DNA from: Elusimicrobiota bacterium | GTDB lineage: Bacteria > Elusimicrobiota > Elusimicrobia > FEN-1173 | Assembly (NCBI GenBank): GCA_003158755.1 | Contig: PMLF01000188.1 | Location: forward strand, 1 to 14,210 | Reading direction: 5' to 3' | Length of the DNA: 14,210 bases | Shown here: one piece after another, positions 1-11,200 of the stretch | How the letters are laid out: the number at the start of each line of letters is the position of its first letter | How positions within the stretch are numbered: the stretch's first letter is position 1 | The notes under the pieces: generated by a model | Told to the model about the DNA's origin: nothing | Database searches by the model: none | The model's input: the letters and a program-made list of their open reading frames with translations, nothing else | Program-made: the position numbers and the translations under genes

Positions 1-1
1 C

Positions 2-2221
2 GCCTTGGCGTTCCTGCGCTCCGGGGCGGGATCGAACGCGACGATTCACTTCACGGATTCCATCGTCCTCTCCCAGGGCAAGGACGGCGCCTTCGAAGTC
101 CGGGATGCGAAATTCGAGATCAAGTCCATCGGTGATTTTATCGCGATGCTCTTCAACAAAGGTTCTCCCTTGGGGAAGGATTCCGATATTGAGCTGGGCA
201 TCCTCCTTCAAGAGCTTCAGAAGAACCGAGACCTCAAGCTGTCCGACGCCGGCTTGAAATACGAGCTCACCGCTCAACCCGACGGCTCCCGCCAACTCCT
301 CATCGAATCGAACGGAAAGACCATCGACGGGTTCAAGGCCATCGGCCCCGAGGGCAAAGCCCGATTGAAGGCGATCGCCGACGCGCGGGCCGAGATCGAC
401 ACCGTGATCACACCCCGCCTTCAGGAGCTTGAGAAGCCTACCAACGGACCGGAGGCGACTCCGCCGCCGACTACTACGGAAGACCTGTCGGCGCACCCCG
501 TCGTCGGCGAAGCTCCTAAGGCGGCCAATGACAACGGTCGCCTGGATTTGGAAGGGACTTCGGCCACCCACGATCAGGCCGCCCATGCCGCCCTTCAAGG
601 TAGAGCGGGCAACGATAACGGCCAAATCGATCACGAAGCGCAGACAATGCAAATGGCCGTTGGCCACCCTTATGTGCCCGAGGAGGCTCGCGGAGCCGTC
701 ACCGATAGCCATTCGGCGCAACCGGAGGGTGGCGTTCGTCCGACGGGAATGATCGAACCTTCGATGCGCGCCGGCGCTGCGGAGGCGGCGAGGCCGGCCG
801 AGGGGACCCGTCCCGTCGATCGGACAGCTGCCCGGACGGAAGGATCCGAGGCCCGCACATCGACCGCCGCCCTTTCCCGCCGGGCGGAAATGGTCTCGTT
901 GGAAGGACGCCGGACCGCTTTGGAGCAGAAAATTAGGCTGATCATCGATCAAGGCGGACGTGGATCGAAGGCCGTGGAAGGGGACATCGCCCGGGTCGGG
1001 CGCGCCGCGGACATGATCCAACAGTGTTTGGAGCTTATATCCAAGGTCCGTGAGAACGTCAACGCGCGCGAATCCATGAGCGATGAAGAACGGGCCAAAG
1101 CGGACATGCGCGACACGGCGGTGAAAGGCTTGGAAGCCTATACCCAGTTGATGGAGTTCTATCGGGCCCGCCTGGAAGAAGGTGGGACGAGGGAAATGCG
1201 GGGAGACCTGAAGATCGCCATCACCGAACTTTACGTGGCGTTCGAGTCGATGCGGATCAAATCGCAGATGTCAGAATTTGAGAATGCGCCGAAACTCCGT
1301 CAACAGCACCTGGCGATGTTCGAGGCTTTGCACGCCAGGGCCGCGGATTTGCAGAACCTCCTCAAAACGGGGAACGCCGATGTGGCCTCCGCGATCAAAG
1401 GATTGAAGGATTTTGTGGACGCCCTCCCGGCGGGCGAACAGTTTGAACCGAGCCGCAACTACCTGGAAGGGGTGATCCGAGACCTGCAAGGCGATAAGCT
1501 TCCGGATGGGGAAAAGAGGATGAAGGCTCGGAATGCGGCCGACAACATGAAGGTTCGTTACGAGAAGCAGAGCTCGGCCATGAAGGACAAGATCAAGAAT
1601 TACGGGTCCGAGGCTTCCGCTGATGAGGTTAAGGCTCTCCGGGACCTCCGCGAACTCCAGACGAATTTGACCGGCAAATGGAAGAATCTGGGCGCCGATG
1701 AGATCGAGACTCGCGTGTCCGAGTTCCGGGCGAAGATGGGACTCGACGGACTCAGTATGTCGCAGGACGTGTCGTCGGTGCTGAACTATCTGGAACGGAA
1801 AATTCTCGATTCCGGAGTGATTCCCTCCTGGGCCCGCTTCTCGCCAACCCAGCGGGACGCGCTGGGCGATCTCTTTGAAGTAATCGGGGATCTGTACGCC
1901 GCAAAGGAATCCGGTAACCCCGCCAAGATACGGGAGGTCTACGAGAAGAACCAAGAGAAGGTCCGCAAAGCGATCCGCCTGGTGCCCACCGGCGAAGGCA
2001 AGACGGCACTGATGGCCGCGTTGTCGATTCCCGTGGGCGAGGTCAACAAGGCGATGATGGAGGCGTCCGGCGGCAAGGAACTGTGGGGAACCTTCGCGTT
2101 CACCAACGTGGACTCGGAGGTGGAAAAGCTGGCCGATGAGTTCTGCAAGGTCCACGGCGCCGGTTCCGCGCTTGCGGTCAAATCCAGCACGACGGCGGAC
2201 GAAATCGAATCGGCCATCTAA
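2..2221 (+). CDS. N-terminal part of a giant SecA-like motor protein, cut by an in-frame stop (5' partial)
   Basis: The frame is already open at the window edge (GCC at 2-4), so the true start lies upstream and the TTG at 5 is only the first possible start codon inside the window. Numbering residues from that TTG, about 1-135 is a mixed alpha/beta region I do not recognise. About 140-290 is low complexity and probably disordered, rich in Ala, Glu, Arg, Thr and Pro, with a duplicated NDNG motif at 175 and 203. About 290-640 is highly charged, helical and probably coiled coil. Residues 661-668 are PTGEGKTA, the Walker A motif typical of SecA (consensus TGEGKT). The frame stops at TAA 2219-2221, but the same frame stays open beyond it and carries the rest of the nucleotide-binding fold. 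I therefore read this as the front of one interrupted gene, not a complete 738-residue protein. By SecA analogy the motor would be an ATP-driven translocase. The substrate and true role are unknown. Confidence 0.85.
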   Translation, partial: ALAFLRSGAGSNATIHFTDSIVLSQGKDGAFEVRDAKFEIKSIGDFIAMLFNKGSPLGKDSDIELGILLQELQKNRDLKLSDAGLKYELTAQPDGSRQLLIESNGKTIDGFKAIGPEGKARLKAIADARAEIDTVITPRLQELEKPTNGPEATPPPTTTEDLSAHPVVGEAPKAANDNGRLDLEGTSATHDQAAHAALQGRAGNDNGQIDHEAQTMQMAVGHPYVPEEARGAVTDSHSAQPEGGVRPTGMIEPSMRAGAAEAARPAEGTRPVDRTAARTEGSEARTSTAALSRRAEMVSLEGRRTALEQKIRLIIDQGGRGSKAVEGDIARVGRAADMIQQCLELISKVRENVNARESMSDEERAKADMRDTAVKGLEAYTQLMEFYRARLEEGGTREMRGDLKIAITELYVAFESMRIKSQMSEFENAPKLRQQHLAMFEALHARAADLQNLLKTGNADVASAIKGLKDFVDALPAGEQFEPSRNYLEGVIRDLQGDKLPDGEKRMKARNAADNMKVRYEKQSSAMKDKIKNYGSEASADEVKALRDLRELQTNLTGKWKNLGADEIETRVSEFRAKMGLDGLSMSQDVSSVLNYLERKILDSGVIPSWARFSPTQRDALGDLFEVIGDLYAAKESGNPAKIREVYEKNQEKVRKAIRLVPTGEGKTALMAALSIPVGEVNKAMMEASGGKELWGTFAFTNVDSEVEKLADEFCKVHGAGSALAVKSSTTADEIESAI
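2219..2221 (+). other. in-frame TAA interrupting the giant SecA-like gene
   Basis: Codons on both sides read as one protein: ...DEIESAI-stop-AGKVLVMPYGELTS... In SecA the region after Walker A leads through a YGTNNEFGFDYLRD-like strand to the DEVD motif. Here MPYGELTSRFVADK and then CDEFDA occupy those places, in the same frame, after the stop. Walker A to DEFD is 122 codons including the stop, close to the roughly 107 residues in E. coli SecA. A single change from CAA, AAA or GAA would produce this TAA. Confidence 0.8.
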
Positions 2222-2223
2222 GC

Positions 2224-2231
2224 GGGGAAGG
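2224..2231 (+). promoter_or_regulatory. possible Shine-Dalgarno for reinitiation after the in-frame stop
   Basis: The purine-rich run GGGGAAGG lies just after the TAA. It is 5 nt before GTG 2237 and 8 nt before ATG 2240. It could support restart of translation, giving a split motor made of two polypeptides. The match to AGGAGG is imperfect, and the same bases are accounted for as coding sequence (Ala-Gly-Lys-Val) if the stop is an error or is read through. Confidence 0.3.
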
Positions 2232-2236
2232 TCCTC

Positions 2237-5200
2237 GTGATGCCCTACGGCGAGTTGACTTCGCGGTTCGTGGCGGATAAGGCTTTTGTGGAAAAGGGAA
2301 GAAAGGGTAATCGCGGCGGCGTCATGGGCAACATGGGATTCACGCTTTGTGACGAATTCGACGCCGCGGCCTTCATGCCGCAAACCATACTTGCTGGAGA
2401 ATCCCGGCATTTGATCTCCACAGGGTTCTTCGACTTGGTGGACGAATTCAAGGCGGCGAGCGGTTCCCCTTCGGCGCGGCTCCGAGCGGCGGACCGGCTC
2501 TGCGGTTCGGACGTCTTCAAGAAGCTTTCCGAGGGAGCGGTGGACGGTATCGTCAAGGCGTTCGTTGAGGCCGTTCGCGGCGGGGCGGATCGGGGTGCCG
2601 CGACGGAACAAGCGCTGACGAGGATCGAAACCGCTTTGGTTCGATTGGGGATGGATGAGCCGTCCGCACGCTTGGCCGTCCGGGGAACCGATGGAAAAGG
2701 AGGCGGTCGGGAGTCCCTCGGCGTTGAAGGCGGAGTCGACGTATCCATCGAATCGGGGATCGGGGACTTCTTCGGGAAAATCTACGAAGGCCGCGCGGAC
2801 CAGTCCGTCATAGAGGCGATGACGGATAAAATGGCCGGGCGCCTTTCCCGGTCCCACGCGCTGAACGTTTTGGACCGGGTTTCCCGATCTAAGAGATTGG
2901 CGGCGCTCCGGGGCGCCGTCGATCCTCTGGCGTCGAGCGTCTCGACGGACTCGGAGTTCCAGGTCGCATTGGGCGGCCAGGTGATCAAGGGATCTCAAGC
3001 CGAAGACGCCATGAACACCTCCCGCCAGGCGCTGGATAAGAAGATTTCCGAGGTCAGCCATGAGCTGGCGAAAACGTTCGACGGACTCTCGGCGACGGAA
3101 CTCGGTTTCGTGGTCAAAATGGAAGCGTTCCGCCGAGGCGACACGGCCGAAGTTTCCAAATATCGTTTAGCCCAGAAGCTTGTTTTGGCTTTGGCCCTTC
3201 GCGATTATTCGGGTGACAATGGGGCGTTGTTCAAGGAACTGACCGGAAGTCTTCCGGAAGGCGAAGGAATGGCCCTCGCCCAATCCCTGGCCACGGAATT
3301 CCATGTCATCATGAACGACACGGACGCCGCTCTTTTCATCATGATCCAAGAAGGTTCGGTGGACGTGAAAAAGGGTTTTGCGGGTCAAATGTCACGGTGG
3401 TTGGCGCAGCGCACGGGTTGGCTCACCGGAGAGGAAAGCGTTCCGGAGTCCTTACCCCAGCCGTTCCGCGACGTGATCGAAATGGTCCGGAAAGGCATGA
3501 ACGGCGACGTGGAAGGCAACCCCGCGGCGGTTGAAGGCAGGATCCGGGACCTGCTGCAAGGGCATCCGGACCTCACCGGGACCCTCCTCTTGGATAAGAC
3601 CATCGACGGCCTGGGGAAAACGTACCGGGAGAAACTGGCCAACATCCAGGAGCGGGTCAAGGCAGAATATGCCAGGAACGGAAAGGAAGTTCCCGCGGGT
3701 ATGGAGAAAGCGTTGGACGCGATCGCCCGGAACTGGATTTTGGACGGACATGACGACGCGGTGGGCCGGCGGGAGAAGATGAAGACCGCCGTGGGAAAGA
3801 CGCTGGCGGACGGAGGGACGTTCCTCAGCCAAGCTCGGGCGGGCATCGAGTCCGACGTGGGCAATGAAGACCTTTGCGACCTGGTCGTTAACGGGCTGGA
3901 ATCCGTCCGTATGTGGCGGGAAGGCGTGGACTATTTCTTGAGCAAGGCCGACATCCGCGACGGTTCCGAGCAGGGCCCCAACTCCAAGATCCTCCTCAAC
4001 AGCGCCGGAGTCGGACGGGAACTGATCCCGGAGGCGGGCAAACTTCAAACGTTGCAACTCACGCGCGACATGTCCATCTTGAGGCCGTTGTCCGGCGAAG
4101 CGACCAAGGCGGGTCCCACCGAAGCACTGAAAGACGCCAAAGGATTGCTGGCGATGACGGGAACGATGACCACCGCGGTGCGGACGGGCATCGCGACTTC
4201 CTTCGGCCAGGAAGGTACGGACTATTTGTTGGAGGCCCGGCAGGGAACTCCCGTGCCGGCGGACTGGACGCCGAGCCGGGACATTTACGGAAACGTGAGT
4301 TACCGTTTGCAGGCGGCGGGAAGCGAGATCGATGTGACCTACGCTGGAGACGGAAAGGAAGCCTACGCCGCCTTCGGTCAAAAGATGGTCGATTTGGCTC
4401 TGGACGCCATGGACACGAGGACCCAGGTCATGGGCCTCTTCGCCACCTCCCGCGACGTCGCGTTCGCGGAGCGGTTCGTCAGTTCGTGGATGGACACACA
4501 CGAAATGGTGGAAAGCGACTATGTCATGGTCCGTTATGACTATACCTACCGGGACAAGAACGGCGAGTCGCAGAACGGCCGTGGTTCCGTTCGAGTTCGT
4601 GCGAGTGAAAGAACCGCCATTCTGGACCAAATTAAGATCGATCTGAAAGCGGAAATTGTTGAAAAGGGCGGTCACATCACGGATGGCGATATCCGCATGC
4701 CCAAACCGGATAAGGACATTAAGCTCCATACCCATGAAATCCGAACCATCGACGGACGCGATACCCAGGAGTATGCTTCGGACATCGCCGCGACCGCCAA
4801 GTTCGGCACTCACCGGATCGTTTTTGGCAGCGTGGAGCAGATGGGCCGCGGTTTGGATTTCATGCAGTTCGACGTTGTTTCTCTTGTTCCAGGGAAGGAC
4901 GGGAAAATGGAATTGAAGGCTGGAGGCGATTTCAGCGCCCAACGCCTGCGGTTCTACATCGTCGATCCTCACCTCATGGCCGGAACCGCCATGGCCCAGG
5001 GCGCCGGCCGCGTGTTGGGCAATAGGTTCCCCGTTCTCAAAGCCAAGATCGGAGGCATCCGGATCATCCTGCTGGCGGACGCGGCGACTCTGAATCATGA
5101 GTTGGACAAAGACACCAAGAAGGGGGACGGGAAATACAGCATCCAGGACCTTCACGATATTTTGGGTAAGGCGACGACCGCCGTGGAGCAAAGCCAGCTC

Positions 5201-8200
5201 CAGCAGGGCGGCAACGTGGTCATGGAAGGGATGGAACACAGCGCCCGGAGCCTTTCGTCTCCGGCTTGGACCATGGATGAAGCCCGGACCTGGGCCGGGA
5301 ACGATGTCTTCTCGGCGCGGATGAAGGCGACCTTTGAGAAAATGGGCCTCTTGCGGAACACGGCGGGTGGATTGGTTCTAAGTACCGGGGCTCAGAGCCT
5401 GATCCTGAGCCTTGATCAACTTCAGAAAGCGTACGACCGCGGCGACCGCCGGTACGTTCAGAACGTAATCGCGTTCCTAAATGTCGCGGGGCGGACCGGT
5501 GAAGCCCAGGCGATTTCGCAGGCGCTGACCGGCGGAAACACCGCCGCCTTCACCACGGCGGCCTGGACCGCGATCGAATCCTTGGCCGGCGATACGCATT
5601 TCTCCTTGTTGTTGGCCGACGATCTTCATACGTTCGACGCGGTGGCTCTCGTCGGATCTTTGTTCCAGGCCAGCGACGCCGGGATCGCGGGCAGGGAAAT
5701 CAGCGCGGCTCAAGCGTTGGTGGCCTATCAGGCCAACGGCATGGCGGGACTCAAGAAAGCGGTTCTGGCCGCTTCAACGGTGGCGGGTCACGAGCCAACC
5801 GCGCTGGAGAATGACTTTTTGGCTACGATGAAACAGGAAGTGAAGGCCAGGAACAAGTTCGTCGCCGCACAGAAAATCGCCCAGGACAAGACGGAAAAGA
5901 TCGGGCGGGACGAGCAAAAGAAACTTGAGCGCAAAAACGTCTTCCTACAGCTCGTCTCCCGGCCGGGGATCATGTGGAGCAACGTTCAGGTCGCTTTGGC
6001 GAAGAGATCCGTCCGGAAGGTCATGGAGCGTTACGATTGTTCCCGAGTTATCCCCCTGGCCGGATTCGGCGTCGAAGACGCCGTGATCCTCGGCGCGCTC
6101 TTCAGCAATCGCCTCGACCTGCAGTTCGGAAACAAGCTGGACCAGGCCATGGACGATTTGTCGTCGGGTATCGGGATCTCACGCGTCAGAGCCGCGTTGA
6201 GGAGGCTTTCGATCTCGGAGATATCCAAGGCCAACCTGTCGACGCCGGAGGCGCGGCTGTCCTTTGTGAAAGCCGCTTACGACGCCGGGTCGAAGACGTC
6301 CCCGATCCTGAAAAAGGCTTTGGTGGGTACGGCGGTACTGGCGGCGGCGTGCGCCTTGGTGTGGATAGGCGGTCCCGCGGTGATGGGCGCCTTGCCCGCT
6401 CTGATCAAGTTGCTGCCGGCGACCGGTTTCATTGCAGCGAAGCTGAGCGCCTTGATACCGGCGCTGCAGGCGTTAGGGACATCGTCGGTCTGGTTCTGGG
6501 CGGCCCCTCTGATTTCCACCGGAACGTGGGCGTTTAAACAATGGTCGAAGAGCAAGGCGGCTCAGCAGGCGAAGCCGGAGGCGTCCTCGAAAGTCGGGAA
6601 AACGATGGGGGTGGCGGGCAAGGTCTTCAAGGCCGGGTTCATGTTCGTGCCCATCTTCTTATCCGCTGGTCCGTATGCCGTCGCCTCGTTCCTGGCGGGG
6701 TTGGCTCCGATTCTCATAGACGGGACCGTCAAAGTGGGCAAAGCCGTGGTGTCCACAAAGGCGGTCCAGAGCCTCGTCGCCCGGATTTCTTCGAAGTCAC
6801 CCTTGATCCTGACTCTCGCCGACGCTGAAGGGCGGATGGACCGGCTGGCGTCGATCGCGGCCTCGAGCGCCGCTGGGGCCGAGATGGTCGGTCACTTCTA
6901 TGCGAATTTCGCCGCTCAAAACGCGAAATACCAGGCGTTGCTGAACCTTTCCCCGAAGGCGGTTGAGGGGATCACCTTCGCGGCGATTTCCAAACTGACG
7001 GAAGCCCAGGTGGAAGAGGCACTGCGGCGCATGACCGCCATTAAGGCCGAGGGATTCGGGGATTTTGCGACCCGGGAGGATTTGCTCGGAGCCAAATTTG
7101 ATTTGGAACAGTTCAAGGCGAGGGCGGGGATCCAGAAAGCGCTGAAAGAGGTCCCGGCCGGAGGACTGACGGCTCAAGGCGTGGCTGAAATCGCCCAACG
7201 GCATGGCGTCCAATTCCAGGATGCGGCGAAGTGGATTAATGCTTCGCGGCCGGAAGATCCCAAGGTTTCCGAAATCCTGAAGGCGGTGTCCGACCCCAAT
7301 TCGCCCATGGACGCCGAGGCGTTTACGCCGGCTCTGAACGGTTTGACCGAGGAGCAGCGGATCCTCGTGGAGCTCGGGTTGGTTTCGAGCCATTCCCAGG
7401 CAAGCCAACGGCTGAACCAGATAAACGGGTTCGTGGGGTCGCAAAAGGATCCTTCCGAAGAAATGCAGAAGGCGGTGAAGGATTCGGAGAGCCAGGTGCG
7501 TCGATTGGGAATTCTCTCGAGGAACGAGAGCCTTCCTCTTGGTTCCTGGCTGCGGGCGGAGGCGCGGCGAATCCTACTGGAAGCCGACAATGTGAAGCGT
7601 GCGGAGGGGGAGCGGTTGGCGGCGGCGGACAAGGCGATGAAAGTGATGGACCACCGGGCCGTGACGCGGGACGAGTTCCAGCGGGCCAACGAGGCCGCGG
7701 AAAATGAGCGGGACCGGAAACTCTCCGAGGGCTCGGCCTACAAGACAATCGATCGGCGGGCGTCCACCCTGGAAACCAGGACGGAGCCGGCGACCTCCCA
7801 CGTAAGGGATTGGAGAGGCGTGGAAGGGGGTCGTCCTTCCGAGACACCGGTCCTCATTGACGCCTCGGGCCGTCCCGTGACGTCCGCGGAACAGGCTGAA
7901 ACGAAGATATTCCTTCCTCAAAGTTCGAGCCGGAGGACGGACGAAGAAACGGGTTATGCGCGCCGAATTTTGGAGGAAATTTCAAAGGCAGAATTCGTTG
8001 CGCCGGCGGAAGAAAATGAAAAGAAAACGGAGTCCCATCCGTTCGTGAACTATTTCGAGCGCTTGGCCGACGGGACCTCGACGGATGAGTCGCGACGGGA
8101 AGTCCTGGGTTTCGTGAACAATCCGAAGGTTTCCGCCGACAGGTCGTTGTTAAGATATTGGATGCTGAACCCGGGCAGCGGCGATACTCTCAGCGAGGTC

Positions 8201-11200
8201 TCCTTCGACTTCATCAACCGATTCCTTCGCGCCGACGGCAACAACACGCCGGTCGACTTGGCGGAGCTTGAGACCAGCCATTCCGGGGCGGATTGGCGGG
8301 GGATCTCCGCGGCGGCGTTGGGTGCGTTGATGAATTTAACGGAGCGGGAGGAGGCGGAAACGGCCGACGTTGTTCCATTGCACAGAGAAGGAGGCCGGCG
8401 GCCCCTCATCGGTCTCCGCCGAGGATCCTCTTCGGTGGAGGAGGAGCGGGCTGCGGCGTCGGACCTCAGCCATAAAGGCGGTAAGAAAAACCGGCCCGGA
8501 TTCAAAGGCGGGAAAGGAAGCCCTGATATCGGATTCGGGATTGCCAGCACGGAGGCGCCGGAAGCCGCTCCCACCGCTCCGGCGGTCACTGGTTCGGAAG
8601 AACCTCGACAGAGCCCGACGAAACAGCCGGAGCGCTCGATAGGGAAGTCGGGGCCTCGGAAGATGAACTTGGCTCAGTGGTATTACTGGGGGAAGGACGA
8701 TTCGATTATTCCGACGTTCGGTAAGAAACTTCGGGATAATCGTTGGGTGATGCCGGGGTTTGAGGAAGCTTTCCGGACCGCCGCTTTTGCCGTCGCTCGG
8801 CGTGTCCCCGTGGTTGGGGCCTTCTTTGACCCGCTCTTTACGGGGGCGCACGTCGCTTTGGGCTTGGCGGGCGGCAACTCCATCGCTCAGTTGGGCGGTT
8901 GGGGCCGCATCGGGAAGTTGTTCGGAAAATCCCTGATATTGACCGGAATAAACTTGGGAACGTATTGGCTTGCCCAGAAACTCGGTCTCGGGATGGTTGG
9001 GGCGACGTTCCTTTCCTGGGCAGCGAGCAGCCTCGTTCACGGCGGCCTCTTAAACATGTCTCCGGGATCCGCCGAGGGCCGGGTTTCCGGTGAAACCTTT
9101 GCGGCCGATGCGGAGACGGCCAAAGAAGTTCAACAAACGGCTCCCGCCACCGGCCGATGGGCGTCGATCAAAGCGGCCTGGGCGAACTACACTGAATCGC
9201 CGGACGAGAAGGCCCGCGCCATCGACTTGGCGATGAAGTTCTACCGGGCGAAGAATCCCTCGATCGCCGGGAAGGCCGGACCCGCGGCTTCCCAGAACGA
9301 AACCGCCTTGGTCGCGCGGTTCGGGTCGGACCGGCGGGGCGGCGCGGCGGCAATAATTTCATCCTTCCGATGGAGCCTCGCCATGTCAGCGTCCGTTTCT
9401 CCCAACGGAGATTCGGCGCAGGTGGCTCAATCGATGTTGGGAGGCAATACGTTGGACGCGGTAACCGGTTCCGACCGGGTGGCGGTGTCGGACCGGTCGG
9501 TGCAGGACCGGTCGGTGATCCATACCCACCGGGACGGGGAACCGCTGGACGTCGGGGACGTGATGGCCAACATGCTGCGGAACGAGACGGCTTTCCGCAC
9601 CCTGAAATTGTCCTGGCTGTTGCCGAGCCGGTTCAGCGCGCCGTACGTGGACGCGATGACGACGCCGAACGGGACCCTGGTGGCCTTCCGGGTGTTGGCG
9701 GACCAAAACCGCGTGGAGACGTGGACGTTCGGACCCGAGGGCGGGAAGCCCGTTTACGACGACGGCAAGAGCTTGACGGATTACCTTTGGGAAGGCGAGA
9801 GGTCGGGTCAAGCCTTGAGCATGGAAGGCATGGACGTGCCGGTTTCGGCGTATTTCGTGAAGGTGGCGCTGGGGGTGGAATCCCTCAATGAGTTGGCCCG
9901 GATGATGGGGATGTCGACGAAGGAATTGGTGGCGACGATGTGGAGGGCGGACGCGAAGATCGTGAAGGCGGTGAAGACGGCTCAACCTCTGGCCTTGACC
10001 GATCCCGCCGCCTACCGTTCTCTGGTGGCCGGGAACGCGGTGGCCTACTTCCTGAACGAAGCTTCCCTTCAGGGGGATTCGTCGCGGCTCCTTCGGCAGG
10101 TGGTGAACAATCAAGCGAGTTTCGCCTCGTTCGTGGAGGACTTGGGCGGGACGCCCGGGGCGGGCTTGGATATCACCGCGGAGCAATTGGGGAGCGAGCT
10201 TCGGGCGCTGCGGGACGGGGACCGGAACGCTTTGCGGCGGGCGAACCTGCTCGGTGAAAACGATTCCTACAACGATACCGAGTGGGCCGGCCTGGTGGAA
10301 GGGATCGTCGCCCTCGGCAATAACGGCGTTTCGATGCCCGCCGACGGGTCCCAAAAATATATGCAGGCGTTGGTGAACGGGCTCTTGCATCAAGGGACGG
10401 CGGGGAACCGGGGACTCTTCGTGGAGGCGGCGGAGACACTCTTTGGAAGAAAAGCCTTGGAATCCGTTCCGGAGGTGAGCGTCCATACCTATAAGACCGA
10501 CGGCGAATACCAGTCCGCCGTGCGCGGCGCGACGGCCCGGCGCGTGGTCGGTGGGACGGAAGTGTCGGTGATCTATCCCGACAAAAATGGCAATTACCAG
10601 ATCCACATCCGTCCCGACGCGGCGGCGTCCTTGGCCAAGAACATCGAAGCGGCGCTTCACGAGGTGTCGCACGCGGTCCTCTTCGCCCAGGCCCAGAACC
10701 GCGGGAAACCGCGTCTGAACGGGGAGTTCTCCGAGCTGCTGGTGGACCGGTTCTTGGCGGAGGCCATGAAGGACAATTACGCGCTTTTGGCTGTGGCGGC
10801 GGATTACGAGACGTTGACGGCCATGGAGAAGATGGAGGGGACGTCGGGCTTGGGTCTGTGGCTCGGGCGGTCGCTCCTGGTCGGGTTGGTCGCCAAGGCG
10901 AAGTCGTTGAGCGGTTCGTCCGCCGTCGAGAAACAAGCGGTCCTGGGGAAGATATTCTCCCTGGACTTCAAGCCGGCCGTGGGCCCGGTTCTCACCAGCT
11001 TGGCCGCCGTGCTGGTCGGGAAGCCCTTGAGCGAAACGAAACTGACGCAGCCCTTGGTCCTCATCGTCGACGAAGCGGCGATGATAAAGGCGACCCCGGA
11101 GGAGCTGAAGCAGTTGAACGGACTGCTTTCCGACGCGGAGAAACGCACCGAGCTATATATCGCCATGGAAAAGGGGAACAAAGCCGGATTTGCAACGCTC

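Noticed and set aside
2237..2242. Independent gene start at GTG 2237/ATG 2240
   Set aside because: Only a weak Shine-Dalgarno is present, and a protein starting here would lack the P-loop of the motor it encodes. Kept only as the less likely alternative to a single interrupted gene.
1271..3061. 596-codon antisense frame over the motor region
   Set aside because: It lies opposite the Walker A and DEFD coding sequence, shows Arg/His/Gly-rich content typical of a complement frame in GC-rich genes, and has no recognisable domain.
3452..5239. 595-codon antisense frame
   Set aside because: It is the complement of the SecA-like motor coding sequence with its MTGT and MGRGLD motifs. Length alone is expected where GC is high and stops are rare.
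9386..10936. 516-codon antisense frame, rich in Arg, His, Gln and Pro
   Set aside because: It is a shadow of the zincin-containing part of the giant gene; its composition is not that of a normal protein.
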